DNA from: Gammaproteobacteria bacterium
Lineage (GTDB): Bacteria > Pseudomonadota > Gammaproteobacteria > DSM-19610
Direction: 5' to 3'
NCBI GenBank assembly: GCA_015494295.1
Contig: WGBO01000027.1
Span: forward strand, 1-44,482
Length of the DNA: 44,482 nucleotides
Below, piece by piece: positions 19,512-34,706 of this stretch (the first letter of the stretch is position 1; each line of letters begins with the position of its first letter). Made by a program: the position numbers and the translations under genes. The notes beneath the pieces were generated by a model. The model was not told where the DNA came from and ran no database searches. It saw nothing but the letters and a program-made list of their open reading frames with translations.

Positions 19512-20666
19512 ATGGCGCGGCGGCTGCGGATCGGTGTGGTGGCGGGCGAGGTGTCCGGCGACCGGCTGGGCGCGGCGCTGATCGGCGCCCTGCGCGAGCG
19601 CTACCCGCGGGCGAGCTTCGAGGGCGTGGCCGGTCCGCGGATGCGCGAGGCGGGTTGCGAGGCGCTGGCGGATATCGAGGCGCTTTCGGTGATGGGCTTC
19701 GCCGAGGTGCTGGCGCGGTTGCCGGGCCTGCTGGCGCTGCGCCGCCGCCTGTTCCGGCACTTCAGCGCCAATCCTCCCGACCTGTTCCTGGGCATCGACG
19801 CCCCGGATTTCAACCTGCCGCTGGCGGCGCGCCTGAAGCAGACGGGGGTGCCCACCGCGCACTGGGTCAGCCCCTCGGTCTGGGCCTGGCGTCAGGGCCG
19901 GTTGCCGCGCATCGCGCGCAGTGTCGACCTGATGCTGACGCTGTTTCCCTTCGAGGAACAGTTGTACCGGCGCCACGGCGTCGAGGCGTACTGTACCGGT
20001 CACCCGCTCGCCGACGAGATTCCCCTGCACAATGAACGCGCGCCCGCGCAGGCGGCGCTTGGCCTGCGCGGGGGGTGTCGTTACGTGGCCCTGCTGCCGG
20101 GCAGCCGGCGCAGCGAGGTCGATCGCCTGCTGCCACGCTTTCTCGACGCCGCGCAGCGTTGCCGGCAGGCGGCGGGCGATCTGGTGTTCCTGGTGCCGGC
20201 CGCCAGCGACACGCTGTACCGGCATTGTCAGAAACTGATGGTGGCGCGCGGCCTGGAAGCCGACACCGGTTGCCTGCTGTTTCACGGTCAGGCGCGCGAG
20301 GTGATGCAGGCCTCCGATGCGGTACTATTGGCCTCTGGCACCGCGGCGCTGGAATGCCTGCTGGTGGGGCGGCCGATGCTGGTCGCCTACCGCGTGCATC
20401 CTCTCAGCGCGCCGCTGGTGAGACGGCTGCTGCACAGCCCTTTCGTTTCCCTGCCCAACCACCTGCTGGGCCGCATGCAGGTACCGGAGTACCTGCAGGA
20501 AGACGCAACGCCGCGGCGGCTCGCCGACGGCTTGCTGGCGTTGTTGCAGGACCCCGGCAAGGCGGCGGCGCAGGTGGCGCCGTTCGCGGCCGTACACCGT
20601 GACCTGAAACGCGGCGCCGCCGATCGCGCCGCACAACATCTACTGGAGAAGACCGGCTTTGTCTGA
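19512..20666 (+). CDS. lpxB: Lipid-A-disaccharide synthase
   Basis: 384 residues. A GT-B, family GT19 glycosyltransferase that joins UDP-diacylglucosamine and lipid X on the inner face of the inner membrane. Recognisable motifs are [15 protein letters not shown] at the N-terminus, [39 protein letters not shown] and the donor-site [11 protein letters not shown]. Its stop overlaps the TTG start of rnhB by 8 bp. Confidence 0.97.
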   Translation: MARRLRIGVVAGEVSGDRLGAALIGALRERYPRASFEGVAGPRMREAGCEALADIEALSVMGFAEVLARLPGLLALRRRLFRHFSANPPDLFLGIDAPDFNLPLAARLKQTGVPTAHWVSPSVWAWRQGRLPRIARSVDLMLTLFPFEEQLYRRHGVEAYCTGHPLADEIPLHNERAPAQAALGLRGGCRYVALLPGSRRSEVDRLLPRFLDAAQRCRQAAGDLVFLVPAASDTLYRHCQKLMVARGLEADTGCLLFHGQAREVMQASDAVLLASGTAALECLLVGRPMLVAYRVHPLSAPLVRRLLHSPFVSLPNHLLGRMQVPEYLQEDATPRRLADGLLALLQDPGKAAAQVAPFAAVHRDLKRGAADRAAQHLLEKTGFV

Positions 20667-21267
20667 GCAGGCACAATTGTTCGCCATCCAGGCGGGCGCC
20701 CGCGACGCGGGTGTCGACGAAGTGGGGCGCGGGCCGCTGGCCGGCCCGGTGGTGGCCGCCGCGGTGATCCTCGATCCGGCGCGCCCGCTCGACGGCCTGC
20801 GCGATTCCAAGAAACTGACGGAGAAGCGCCGCGAGGCGCTGTACGACGAGATCTGCGCCAGCGCGCTGGCCTGGTCGCTGGGCCGCGCGGAGGTCGAGGA
20901 AATCGACCGCATCAATATCCTGCAGGCCAGTCTCCTGGCCATGCGCCGCGCGGTCGACGGCCTGGCGATCGAGCCGGAGCGGGTGCTGGTGGACGGCAAC
21001 CGCTGCCCACAACTGCGCCAGCCCTGCGAAGCCATCGTCAAGGGCGACGACCTGGTGGCGGCGATCAGCGCCGCGTCGATCATCGCCAAGGTGACGCGCG
21101 ACCGGGAAATGGCGGCGCTGGACGCCGAATACCCGGGCTACGGGCTGGCCCGCCACAAGGGCTACCCGAGCAAGGCCCACCTGGAGGCCCTGCGCACGCT
21201 GGGCGTGACTCCCATACACCGGCGCTCCTATGCGCCGGTGCGGCGGTTGCTGGACGGTGACGGTTGA
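20659..21267 (+). CDS. rnhB: Ribonuclease HII
   Basis: 202 residues from a TTG start overlapping the lpxB stop. It removes ribonucleotides misincorporated into DNA. The active site begins with [13 protein letters not shown] (D20, E21), followed by [20 protein letters not shown] and [15 protein letters not shown], all characteristic of type 2 RNase H. The lpxB-rnhB-dnaE neighbourhood is conserved, though here a hydrolase gene separates rnhB from dnaE. Confidence 0.96.
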   Translation: MSEQAQLFAIQAGARDAGVDEVGRGPLAGPVVAAAVILDPARPLDGLRDSKKLTEKRREALYDEICASALAWSLGRAEVEEIDRINILQASLLAMRRAVDGLAIEPERVLVDGNRCPQLRQPCEAIVKGDDLVAAISAASIIAKVTRDREMAALDAEYPGYGLARHKGYPSKAHLEALRTLGVTPIHRRSYAPVRRLLDGDG

Positions 21268-21280
21268 CGGCGCACGACCG

Positions 21281-22453
21281 ATGACCCGCCTGCGCAGCCT
21301 GGTCGACATGCTGGGGGCGGCGCGGGAACTGTCCGTGCGTCACCGGCTGCTCACACCCTCGTCGCAATGGATGGAAGGCGTCGCTTCCCTGCCGGACTAC
21401 CTGCGCGTCTGCCGCGCCCGGGTCGAAGCCTCGCGCGCCGACCTCGATGCTGCCGCCGATCCTCGGGCTGTCGTCGACGGCAACAGCCCCTTCCTTCTGG
21501 AACCCGGGGCGGGCAGCGGGCGCACCATCCTGATGACCCACGGTTTGAGCGACTCGCCGTTCCTGATGCGTGACATCGGCGAGTGGTTCCGCGCGCGCGG
21601 CTTCCGGGTACTGTCCATGCAGTTGCCGGGCCACGGCACCCGGCCCGGCGACCTGCTCGACGTGCGCTGGCAGGACTGGCTGCGGGCACAGCGCGCCCTG
21701 ATCGATTTTCTTGAGGAGGAGGGCGACGAACTCTACCTGCTGGGGTTCTCGCTGGGCGCCATCATCAGTCTTTACCAGGCGTTGCACGCGCCGCGTTTCA
21801 GGGCGCTGTTCCTGTTCTCGCCGGCGATCCGCGTGACCCGGCTGGTGCGGCTGGCCTGCCCGCTGGCCGCCGCCGGACGCTGGCTGCCGCGCGCCGCCTG
21901 GTTCGACGTGCAGCCGGACACCGACAGCTTCAAGTACGAGTCGCTGACCAACCGGGCCATCTGCGAGGTGTACCGGCTGATCCTCGCGCACCGGCGCCTG
22001 GCTACGCTGACCCGGCTCGATACGCCCCTGTTCGTTGCCGCCAGCGAGAACGACGCGACCATCGACAGCCGCGCCATCCTTGGCTGGTTCGCGCGCCAGC
22101 AGGGCGCGCCGCGGCGCATGCTCTACTACAGCACCGGCAGCCCGGACGTGCCCGCGGGCGTGCGCGTGATCGGGGCTAGCCTGCCGGAACGGCGCATTCG
22201 CAGCTACGCCCATACCGCGCTGCTGTCGGCGCCGGACAATCCCCATTACGGTGAAGGGGGCGCGTTGCGTTTCTGTACCCACTACTACCGGCTCGACCCC
22301 GACAAGTACCGGCGCTGCAAGGCCGGCGAGGAAGACTGCCTGGGCGAAATGTTCGACGAATCCGACGATTGCCGGGTGCTCCGGCGCCTGACCTGGAACC
22401 CGCGCTGGGACGAAATGCTGGACGAGATCGGGCGCTTTCTCGATGCCCTGTGA
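21281..22453 (+). CDS. Alpha/beta-fold hydrolase, serine-hydrolase type, function unknown
   Basis: 390 residues from the ATG at 21281; a longer frame from 21230 overlaps rnhB and is less likely. The fold is an alpha/beta hydrolase close to the S33/monoacylglycerol-lipase group: oxyanion turn MTHGLSDSPF (85-94), nucleophile elbow GFSLG with S157, acid candidate D258 in SENDATID, and catalytic H311 in AHTALLSAP. An N-terminal part of about 75 residues and a C-terminal tail (about 325-390) with four cysteines (C332, C346, C353, C364) are unusual for a simple esterase. No signal peptide is evident, so it is probably cytoplasmic. It sits 13 bp behind rnhB and 42 bp before dnaE, probably in the same unit. 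The substrate is not predictable; a lipid ester would fit the surroundings. Confidence 0.8.
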   Translation: MTRLRSLVDMLGAARELSVRHRLLTPSSQWMEGVASLPDYLRVCRARVEASRADLDAAADPRAVVDGNSPFLLEPGAGSGRTILMTHGLSDSPFLMRDIGEWFRARGFRVLSMQLPGHGTRPGDLLDVRWQDWLRAQRALIDFLEEEGDELYLLGFSLGAIISLYQALHAPRFRALFLFSPAIRVTRLVRLACPLAAAGRWLPRAAWFDVQPDTDSFKYESLTNRAICEVYRLILAHRRLATLTRLDTPLFVAASENDATIDSRAILGWFARQQGAPRRMLYYSTGSPDVPAGVRVIGASLPERRIRSYAHTALLSAPDNPHYGEGGALRFCTHYYRLDPDKYRRCKAGEEDCLGEMFDESDDCRVLRRLTWNPRWDEMLDEIGRFLDAL

Positions 22454-22495
22454 GGGACCGCGGGACGCTCCCCGGCGCTGCCACGGCGTTGCGCC

Positions 22496-25400
22496 ATGTC
22501 AAGTCTTGAAACCCCTTCCGCAAAGCCCGACACTGCGCCCATGACACCCGGTTTCGTTCACCTCCACCTGCACACCGAATACTCGCTGGTCGACGGCGTG
22601 GTGCGCATCAAGCCGCTGGTGAAAGCCGTGGCCGAGGCCGGCATGCCGGCGGTGGCGGTCACCGACCAGAGCAATCTCTTCGCCATGGTGAAGTTCTACC
22701 GCGCGGCGCTGGCGGCCGGGGTCAAGCCCATCATCGGTGTCGATATCCGCGTGCGCGATCCCGAACAGCCGGCGCAGCCGTTCCGCGCCGTGCTGCTGTG
22801 CAAGAACCGCACGGGGTACCGGCACATGACCGAACTGGTGTCGCGCAGCTATCTGGAAGGGCAGCACCAGTCGATCCCCATGATCGACATGGACTGGCTG
22901 CCGGGCTCCACCGAGGGGCTGATTGTGTTGTCCGGCGGACGCGAGGGCGATATCGGCGCGGCGATCCTGGGCGGCAACCCGGAACTGGCCGAGCAGCGCC
23001 TGCTGCGCTGGCTGGAACTGTTCCCCGACCACTTCTACCTGGAATTGCAGCGCACCGGCCGCGAGGGCGAGGAAGAATACCTGCACGCCGCGGTGGAACT
23101 GGCGGCGCGTCACCAGGCGCCGGTGGTGGCGACCAACGACGTGCACTTCCTGCGCCCGGAAGAGTTCGACGCCCACGAGGTGCGCGTGTGCATTCACGAC
23201 GGCCGCACCCTGGACGACCAGCGCCGGGTGAAACGCCACTCCGAGCAGCAATACCTGCGCAGCCCCGAGGAAATGCAGGAACTGTTCTCGGACATTCCCG
23301 AGGCCTTGCAGAACAGCGTCGAGATCGCGCGCCGCTGCACCCTGGAACTGACCCTGGGCAAGAACTACCTGCCCGACTTCCCGGTGCCGGACGGCATGAC
23401 CATGGACGAGTTCTTCCGCGCCGAGGCGCGCGCCGGCCTGGAAAAGCGCCTGGCATTCCTGTTCGACACCGAGGCCGAGGACTTCGCCGAGAAGCGCAAG
23501 CCCTACGACGAACGCCTGGAAACCGAACTGGACGTGATCATTTCCATGGGCTTTCCGGGATACTTCCTGATCGTCGCCGACTTCATCCGCTGGGCGAAAC
23601 AGAACGGCGTGCCGGTGGGGCCGGGGCGCGGTTCCGGCGCCGGTTCGCTGGTGGCCTATGCGCTGACCATCACCGACCTCGACCCGTTGCGCTACGAACT
23701 GCTGTTCGAACGCTTCCTCAACCCCGAACGCGTGTCCATGCCCGACTTCGATGTGGACTTCTGCATGGAGGGCCGCGACCGGGTCATCGACTACGTGGCG
23801 CAGCACTACGGACGCGAGAAGGTCTCGCAGATCATCACCTACGGCTCCATGGCCGCCAAGGCGGTGGTGCGCGACGTGGGGCGGGTGCTGGGGCACCCCT
23901 ACGGTTTCGTCGACCGTATCGCCAAGCTGATTCCGTTCGAGATCGGCATGACCCTGGACAAGGCGCTGGAACAGGAAGAGGCGCTGGCGGAGCTGTACCG
24001 CGACGACGAGGAGGTGCGCGATCTCATCGACATGGCGCGTTCGCTGGAGGGCCTGGCGCGTAACGCCGGCAAGCACGCTGGCGGCGTGGTGATATCACCG
24101 ACCAGGCTCACCGATTTCACACCGGTGTACTGCGAGCAGGGCGGTGTCAACGTGGTGAGCCAGTTCGACAAGGACGACGTCGAGGCGGTGGGCCTGGTCA
24201 AGTTCGATTTCCTCGGCCTGCGCACTCTGACCATCATCGACTGGGCCCTGCAGACCATCAACAAGCAGCGCGCCGAACACGGCGAGGAGGCGCTGGATAT
24301 CGCCGCCATTCCGCTGGACGACGAAAAGGCCTTCCGGCTGCTCAAGGCCTATCAGACCACGGCCGTGTTCCAGCTCGAATCGCGTGGCATGAAGGATCTC
24401 ATCAAGCGCCTGCAGCCGGATACCTTCGAGGACATCGTGGCGCTGGTGGCGCTGTTCCGGCCCGGCCCCCTGCAATCTGGCATGGTGGACGACTTCATTG
24501 CCCGCAAGCACGGCGCGAAGATCGAGTACCCGCACCCGGACCTGGAGCCGATCCTCAAGCCTACCTACGGCATCATCCTCTACCAGGAACAGGTCATGCA
24601 GATCGCCCAGACGCTGGCCGGCTACAGCCTCGGCGGCGCCGACCTGCTGCGCCGCGCCATGGGCAAGAAAAAACCGGAGGAGATGGCCAAGCAGCGCGAT
24701 ATCTTCACCCGCGGCGCGCTGGAGCGCGGCGTCGAGGAGAAGACGGCCACCTACATCTTCGACCTGATGGAGAAGTTCGCGGGCTACGGTTTCAACAAGT
24801 CGCACTCCGCCGCCTACGCGCTGGTGTCCTACCAGACGGCATGGCTGAAGGCGCACTATCCGGCGCCGTTCATGGCCGCGGTGCTGTCGGCAGACATGGA
24901 CAACACCGACAAGGTGGTCACCCTCATCGACGAATGCCGTCACATGGAGCTGGAAGTGGTGGCGCCGGACATCAACCGTTCCGGCTTTGCCTTTACCGTC
25001 GAGGCGGCCAGCGAGGAAGCGCCCAAGGGCACGGTGATCTATGGCCTGGGCGCCATCAAGGGCGTGGGCGAGAGTGCCATCGAGGTCATCATCCGCGAAC
25101 GCACCGCCAACGGTCCCTACGCCTCCTTGCACGACCTGTGCAGGCGCGTGGACTCGCGCAAGGTGACACGGCGCGTCTACGAGGCGCTGATTCGCGCCGG
25201 CGCGCTGGATTCGCTGGGCGAGAACCGCGCCACCCTGATGGCCTGCCTCCCGGACGCCATCAAGCTCGCCGAGCAGCACCTGCGCGATTCGGCGGCGGGG
25301 CAGACCGACATGTTCGGCAACCTGGTGTCGCCCAGCGAGGCGCCGCCCGTCGAGGTGCCGGTGGAACCGGAATGGGACGACGAAACCCGGCTCGCGGGCG

Positions 25401-26050
25401 AAAAGGAAACGCTGGGGCTGTATCTCACCGGTCACCCGATCGATCGCTACCGCGAGGAACTGGCCAGCATGGTCACCGCGCCGCTCAGCGAGCTGGTTGA
25501 CGACGGCGCCGAGACCGGTTCGCGCCAGCGCGGCAAGGAACGCAGCGTGGTGATTGCCGGACTGGTGGTGGAATTCCGCACCCGGCCTACCCAGAGCGGC
25601 AGCCGCATGGCCTTTCTCACCCTGGACGACGGCACCGGTCGCATGGAGATGCGTCTGTTCACCCGCGTCTACGAACAGCACCAGGCGATACTCGCCAATG
25701 ACAAGGTGCTGGTGGTGCAGGGCACGCTGGCCTACGACGACTACACCGACGGCATGCGCCTCAGCGCCGAAAAGATTTACGAAATGGACCAGGCCCGCGA
25801 AGTGTTCGCCCGCCGCCTGGTGCTGGACGTCGGCGCCCGCAAGGCCGGCAACGGTTTCATGAAATCCCTCGCCGGCGTGCTCGCCCCGTTCCGCGAAGGC
25901 AATTGCCCGGTCGGCATCCAGTACCGCAACGACGCCGCCCAGGCACACCTGACCCTCGGCGACGCCTGGCGCGTCCACCCCACCGACGAACTGCTCAACC
26001 GCCTCCACGAACTCGCCGGCGAACAACACGTCCGCATCATCTACAAATAA
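22496..26050 (+). CDS. dnaE: DNA polymerase III alpha subunit
   Basis: 1184 residues. Catalytic subunit of the replicative polymerase. The PHP domain opens with VHLHLHTEYSLVDGV; the polymerase active site PDFDVDFCMEGRDRVIDYV carries D417 and D419 (E. coli D401, D403). GYGFNKSHSAAYALVSYQTA belongs to the fingers and helix-hairpin-helix part, and an OB-fold lies near residues 1015-1095 (VVIAGLVVEFRT). Start at 22496 is used; an internal ATG at 22541 (MTPGFVHLHLH) is also possible, and neither has a strong Shine-Dalgarno. It is followed by accA as in E. coli. Confidence 0.97.
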   Translation: MSSLETPSAKPDTAPMTPGFVHLHLHTEYSLVDGVVRIKPLVKAVAEAGMPAVAVTDQSNLFAMVKFYRAALAAGVKPIIGVDIRVRDPEQPAQPFRAVLLCKNRTGYRHMTELVSRSYLEGQHQSIPMIDMDWLPGSTEGLIVLSGGREGDIGAAILGGNPELAEQRLLRWLELFPDHFYLELQRTGREGEEEYLHAAVELAARHQAPVVATNDVHFLRPEEFDAHEVRVCIHDGRTLDDQRRVKRHSEQQYLRSPEEMQELFSDIPEALQNSVEIARRCTLELTLGKNYLPDFPVPDGMTMDEFFRAEARAGLEKRLAFLFDTEAEDFAEKRKPYDERLETELDVIISMGFPGYFLIVADFIRWAKQNGVPVGPGRGSGAGSLVAYALTITDLDPLRYELLFERFLNPERVSMPDFDVDFCMEGRDRVIDYVAQHYGREKVSQIITYGSMAAKAVVRDVGRVLGHPYGFVDRIAKLIPFEIGMTLDKALEQEEALAELYRDDEEVRDLIDMARSLEGLARNAGKHAGGVVISPTRLTDFTPVYCEQGGVNVVSQFDKDDVEAVGLVKFDFLGLRTLTIIDWALQTINKQRAEHGEEALDIAAIPLDDEKAFRLLKAYQTTAVFQLESRGMKDLIKRLQPDTFEDIVALVALFRPGPLQSGMVDDFIARKHGAKIEYPHPDLEPILKPTYGIILYQEQVMQIAQTLAGYSLGGADLLRRAMGKKKPEEMAKQRDIFTRGALERGVEEKTATYIFDLMEKFAGYGFNKSHSAAYALVSYQTAWLKAHYPAPFMAAVLSADMDNTDKVVTLIDECRHMELEVVAPDINRSGFAFTVEAASEEAPKGTVIYGLGAIKGVGESAIEVIIRERTANGPYASLHDLCRRVDSRKVTRRVYEALIRAGALDSLGENRATLMACLPDAIKLAEQHLRDSAAGQTDMFGNLVSPSEAPPVEVPVEPEWDDETRLAGEKETLGLYLTGHPIDRYREELASMVTAPLSELVDDGAETGSRQRGKERSVVIAGLVVEFRTRPTQSGSRMAFLTLDDGTGRMEMRLFTRVYEQHQAILANDKVLVVQGTLAYDDYTDGMRLSAEKIYEMDQAREVFARRLVLDVGARKAGNGFMKSLAGVLAPFREGNCPVGIQYRNDAAQAHLTLGDAWRVHPTDELLNRLHELAGEQHVRIIYK

Positions 26051-26173
26051 CACGCCCCCATCCCAAAAATGGGACGGAGGCAATTGTGCGATGCGGTGGG
26101 TTGGCATGGCGGCGGGCGGTGCTTTTCAGTAGAATCCCGCCCCAACGCACGCAGATGGACAGAGCGCACTTCG

Positions 26174-27133
26174 ATGAATATGAATTTCCTTGATTTTGAA
26201 CAACCTATCGCTGAGCTCGAGGCCAAGATCGAGGAGCTGCGCTATGTCGGCGACGATGCCGAGGTCAATATCAACGAGGAGATCAGCCGCCTGCAGGCCA
26301 AGAGCCGCACGCTGACCGAATCGATTTTTTCCAACCTCAATGCCTGGCAGGTGTCGCAACTGGCGCGCCATCCGCAGCGTCCCTACACGCTGGATTACAT
26401 CACCCGGATTTTTACCGACTTCGAGGAATTGCACGGCGACCGGGCCTACGCTGACGATGCGGCCATCATCGGTGGCGTGGCGCGCCTGGACGGCAAACCG
26501 GTGATGGTGATCGGCCACCAGAAGGGACGCGACACCAAGGAAAAGATTCGCCGCAATTTCGGCATGCCACGGCCCGAGGGCTATCGCAAGGCCAAGCGCC
26601 TGCTGGAGATGGCCGAACGCTTCAAGCTGCCGGTGCTGACGTTTATCGATACACCGGGCGCCTACCCGGGTATCGGCGCCGAGGAGCGCGGACAGAGCGA
26701 AGCCATCGCCCGCAACCTGTGCGTGATGGCGGACCTGAAAACGCCGATCATATGTACCGTCATCGGCGAGGGCGGTTCCGGCGGCGCGCTCGCGGTGGGA
26801 GTCGGCGACCGCATGCTGATGCTGCAATACAGTATCTATTCCGTCATCTCGCCGGAGGGTTGTGCGTCCATCCTCTGGAAGAGCGCCGAGAAAGCCTCCG
26901 ACGCCGCCGAGGCGCTGGGAGTGACCTCGTCGCGGCTGAAGGAGCTGGGCCTGGTCGATGAAATCATCGATGAGCCGCTCGGTGGCGCGCACCGCGATCC
27001 GGAAGACATGGCCGGGCGCGTGCGCGAGCGCATCATGGAGCACATGGATCAGCTCCAGCGCCTGCCGCTCGACCAGCTGGTGGCGGCGCGCTACCAGCGA
27101 CTGATGTCCTACGGTGAATTCGTCGAAAAATAA
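26174..27133 (+). CDS. accA: Acetyl-CoA carboxylase carboxyltransferase subunit alpha
   Basis: 319 residues from the ATG at 26174, the same length as E. coli AccA; a longer frame from 26069 is rejected because only [19 protein letters not shown] matches the family. With AccD it transfers the carboxyl group from biotin to acetyl-CoA to form malonyl-CoA. Motifs include [39 protein letters not shown] and [15 protein letters not shown]. The 123-bp gap from dnaE may hold a promoter; none is clear. The end overlaps tilS by 20 bp. Confidence 0.96.
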   Translation: MNMNFLDFEQPIAELEAKIEELRYVGDDAEVNINEEISRLQAKSRTLTESIFSNLNAWQVSQLARHPQRPYTLDYITRIFTDFEELHGDRAYADDAAIIGGVARLDGKPVMVIGHQKGRDTKEKIRRNFGMPRPEGYRKAKRLLEMAERFKLPVLTFIDTPGAYPGIGAEERGQSEAIARNLCVMADLKTPIICTVIGEGGSGGALAVGVGDRMLMLQYSIYSVISPEGCASILWKSAEKASDAAEALGVTSSRLKELGLVDEIIDEPLGGAHRDPEDMAGRVRERIMEHMDQLQRLPLDQLVAARYQRLMSYGEFVEK

Positions 27134-28454
27134 TCCCTTCGACGCCATCGTTCCGGCCTTGCCAGAGGCCGCCGCCTATTTCGTCGCCTATAGCGGCGGC
27201 GTCGATTCCCACGTGCTTTTGCACCTGCTGGCCCGGCAGCGCGATGAACTGCGGGCGCCGCTGGGCGCGGTGCATGTCCATCACGGTCTGCACGACGAGG
27301 CCGATGACTGGCAGGCGCACTGCGCGGACGTTTGCGCGGCGCTCGACGTGCCATTTCATGTATTGCCGGTCGACGCCACGGCCGCCGCCGGCGAGAGTCC
27401 GGAAGCCGCGGCGCGTCATGCGCGTTACCGCGCATTGTCCGGCTGGCTGGCGCCGGGCGCGGCGCTGCTGACCGCCCAGCACCGCGACGACCAGGCCGAA
27501 ACCCTGTTATTGCAACTGTTTCGCGGCGCGGGTCCGCGCGGCCTGGCTTCCATGCCGGCACGCGCGCCGTTCGGCGCGGGCATGCTGTTGCGGCCCTTGC
27601 TGGAGGCTTCCCGCGCGGATATCGCCGCTTACGCGCAGCGGCACGAACTACGCTGGGTGGACGATCCCTCCAATCTCGATACCCGTTACGACCGCAACCT
27701 GTTGCGGCAGTCGATCCTGCCGCGGTTGCAGCGGCGCTGGCCGGGCCTGTCGGGGGTGCTGGCGCGGGCCGCGCGGCTCCAGTCGGAACAGGCCGAACTG
27801 GCCGACGCCCTGGCCGCGCTCGACCATCAGGTCTGCGCGCGCGGGGACTGTCTGTCGCAGGCCGAACTGAAAAGCCTGTCGCCGGCGCGGCAGCGGAACC
27901 TGTTGCGCTACTGGATTCGTCAGCGCAACGTCGAAACACCTTCCCGTGTTGTGCTGGAGAGGATTCGGCGGGAACTCCTGTTCAGCCGCGAGGATGCGCG
28001 GCCGGTCGTGCGCTGGGGCGGGGTGGAGGTGCGCCGTTACCGGGGTGAGCTCTACCTGATGCCCGCGCTGCCGGTCCACGATGCGGCACAGCGCATTGCC
28101 TGGGATCTGCGTGACGAACTCGCCATACCCTCGGCGGGCGGGGTGTTGTCGGCGTCGCCGGTGACCGGTTCCGGCCTGCGCGTGTCGCTTTCACCGTTGG
28201 AGGTTCGTTTCCGGATCGGTGGGGAATCCCTCCGCCTGCCGGGCGCGCCGCACCACCAGGCCCTGAAAAACCTGCTTCAACAGCATGGCGTGCCCGACTG
28301 GGAGCGTGGCCGCCTGCCGCTGCTGTACGCGGGCGACACGCTCGCCGCCGTCCCCGGCCTCACCGTGTGCGAGGGCTTCCAGGCCGGCCCGGGGCAGCCA
28401 GGGCTGGAACTGCGCTGGTCGCGCCTGCCGGGCGCGGCCCCTGATTCCCGCTGA
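27114..28454 (+). CDS. tilS: tRNA(Ile)-lysidine synthetase
   Basis: 446 residues from a GTG start inside the end of accA. It attaches lysine to C34 of tRNA-Ile(CAU), switching both codon and amino-acid identity. The PP-loop SGGVDS is at residues 27-32, with [17 protein letters not shown] and [21 protein letters not shown] following. The C-terminal substrate-binding domain ([38 protein letters not shown]) is complete. The accA-tilS order is shared with E. coli. Confidence 0.95.
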   Translation: MNSSKNNPFDAIVPALPEAAAYFVAYSGGVDSHVLLHLLARQRDELRAPLGAVHVHHGLHDEADDWQAHCADVCAALDVPFHVLPVDATAAAGESPEAAARHARYRALSGWLAPGAALLTAQHRDDQAETLLLQLFRGAGPRGLASMPARAPFGAGMLLRPLLEASRADIAAYAQRHELRWVDDPSNLDTRYDRNLLRQSILPRLQRRWPGLSGVLARAARLQSEQAELADALAALDHQVCARGDCLSQAELKSLSPARQRNLLRYWIRQRNVETPSRVVLERIRRELLFSREDARPVVRWGGVEVRRYRGELYLMPALPVHDAAQRIAWDLRDELAIPSAGGVLSASPVTGSGLRVSLSPLEVRFRIGGESLRLPGAPHHQALKNLLQQHGVPDWERGRLPLLYAGDTLAAVPGLTVCEGFQAGPGQPGLELRWSRLPGAAPDSR

Positions 28455-28498
28455 AACCGCGGCCGCCGGAAAATGCCGCCGTTCGCGTTTACCCTGGG

Positions 28499-30988
<2,490 letters not shown>

Positions 30989-31016
30989 TATTCAACGACG
31001 ACAAGGTTTCTGAACC

Positions 31017-31859
<843 letters not shown>

Positions 31860-31888
31860 GCGCCGCGGCGCTGTTCGCGCCACGCGAC

Positions 31889-33224
<1,336 letters not shown>

Positions 33225-33248
33225 TGACGAACGGCGCGGCCTGACGCC

Positions 33249-33539
33249 ATGCGCTGGCTGATCTGGCTGCTGCTGGCTCTGTTGCTGGTGTTGCAATACC
33301 GCCTGTGGGTCGGCGACGGCAGCCTGGCGGAGGTCTGGGATCTCTACCAGCAGGTGGAGGCGCAAAAGGAGGAGAACCACCTGCTGCGCGAGCGCAACCA
33401 GGCGCTGGACGCTGAGGTGAAGGATCTCAAGCAGGGGCTGGAAGCCATCGAGGAGCGCGCACGCGAAGAACTGGGCATGATCCGCGACGACGAGGTTTTC
33501 TACCAGATCATCGAACCGGCGGACCAGACGGATGACTGA
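33249..33539 (+). CDS. ftsB: Cell division protein FtsB
   Basis: 96 residues. A bitopic inner-membrane protein of the FtsQ-FtsB-FtsL complex at the septum. One TM segment (about residues 3-20, rich in Leu/Trp) is followed by a periplasmic coiled coil (VEAQKEENHLLRERNQALDA) and the conserved EERAREELGMIRDDEVFYQI. The position between eno and ispD is diagnostic. It overlaps ispD by 8 bp. Confidence 0.94.
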   Translation: MRWLIWLLLALLLVLQYRLWVGDGSLAEVWDLYQQVEAQKEENHLLRERNQALDAEVKDLKQGLEAIEERAREELGMIRDDEVFYQIIEPADQTDD

Positions 33540-34239
33540 GGTTGTTGCCTGTTGGGCGGTGGTGCCGGCGGCCGGCCGTGGCCGGCGCATGGGCACCGAC
33601 ATACCCAAGCAGTTCCATGTGCTGGGGAAGAAGACCGTGCTGGAGCACAGTCTCGATGCCCTGTGGCATGTCGAGGCGCTGGCCGGCGTGGTGCTGGTCG
33701 GGGCCGCCGACGACGCCATGGAAAGCATCGCCATGCGCTACCGCCATCGCCGCCTGATTCAAACCGCCGGCGGCGAGGAGCGCTGCCATTCGGTACTCAA
33801 CGGGCTCAGGGCGTTGCACGGTATTGCCGACGACGACGACTGGGTCATGGTGCACGACGCGGCGCGCCCCTGCGTGCGTAGCGCCGATCTCCTGAAACTG
33901 ATCGACACCCTGGCGGGACACCCGGTCGGCGGACTGCTCGGCGTGCCGGCGCATGACACCATGAAACGTACCGACGCCGCCGGACTCATCGAGGCCACCG
34001 TGCCGCGTCAGGCCCTGTGGCACGCACAGACGCCGCAGATGTTCCGCCTCGGGCGGCTGCGCGAGGCGCTCGAGGCGGCGCTGCGCGACGGTTACCAGGT
34101 GACTGACGAGGCCTCTGCCATGGAACACGCCGGTGAGCGGCCGCTGATGGTCGAGGGGCACGCCGACAACCTGAAAATCACCCGCCCGGAAGATCTTCCG
34201 CTGGCGGAACTCTACCTGCGACAACAGGGGCGACTATGA
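33532..34239 (+). CDS. ispD: 2-C-methyl-D-erythritol 4-phosphate cytidylyltransferase
   Basis: 235 residues. It is the CTP-dependent third step of the MEP pathway. The nucleotide loop [18 protein letters not shown] (residues 11-28) carries K26; [30 protein letters not shown] and [11 protein letters not shown] are further signatures. The ATG overlaps the end of ftsB and the stop overlaps ispF (ATGA), so it is translated in series with both. Confidence 0.97.
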   Translation: MTEVVACWAVVPAAGRGRRMGTDIPKQFHVLGKKTVLEHSLDALWHVEALAGVVLVGAADDAMESIAMRYRHRRLIQTAGGEERCHSVLNGLRALHGIADDDDWVMVHDAARPCVRSADLLKLIDTLAGHPVGGLLGVPAHDTMKRTDAAGLIEATVPRQALWHAQTPQMFRLGRLREALEAALRDGYQVTDEASAMEHAGERPLMVEGHADNLKITRPEDLPLAELYLRQQGRL

Positions 34240-34706
34240 GAATCGGTCAGGGCTTCGACGTGCATGCCTTCGAGCCGGACGGGCGGCTGGTGCTGGGTGG
34301 CGTCGAGGTGCCGCACACGCACGGATTGAAAGCCCACTCCGATGGCGACGTGTTGCTGCACGCGCTGTGTGACGCTCTGCTGGGCGCGGCCGGCCTGGGC
34401 GATATCGGCCGCCATTTCCCGGACAGCGATGACGCGTATCGCGGCATCGACAGCCGCGAACTGCTGCGCCGGGTGGTGGCGCGGTTGCTCGAACGTGGTC
34501 TGACTGTCGTCAACGCCGACCTTACCCTCGTGGCGCAGGCGCCGAAGCTGGCGCCGCATGTCGAGCGCATGTGCGAGAACATTGCCGCCGACCTCGGTGT
34601 GGCGCGCGAGTGCATCAACGTGAAGGCCACCACCACCGAACACCTCGGTTTCACCGGCCGCAAGGAAGGCATCGCCGCGTTCGCGGTGGTATTGCTCGAT
34701 GCGTGA
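34236..34706 (+). CDS. ispF: 2-C-methyl-D-erythritol 2,4-cyclodiphosphate synthase
   Basis: 156 residues, a separate protein rather than an IspDF fusion. It forms the cyclic diphosphate with loss of CMP, as a trimer. Zinc ligands are D8, H10 and H42 ([22 protein letters not shown]); [14 protein letters not shown] and [19 protein letters not shown] complete the active site. ATGA overlap with ispD, 8-bp overlap with truD. Confidence 0.98.
   Translation: MRIGQGFDVHAFEPDGRLVLGGVEVPHTHGLKAHSDGDVLLHALCDALLGAAGLGDIGRHFPDSDDAYRGIDSRELLRRVVARLLERGLTVVNADLTLVAQAPKLAPHVERMCENIAADLGVARECINVKATTTEHLGFTGRKEGIAAFAVVLLDA

Noticed and set aside
26061..26074. Hairpin TCCCA-AAAA-TGGGA after dnaE as a terminator
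   Set aside because: Only five base pairs and followed by CGGAGG, with no T-run.
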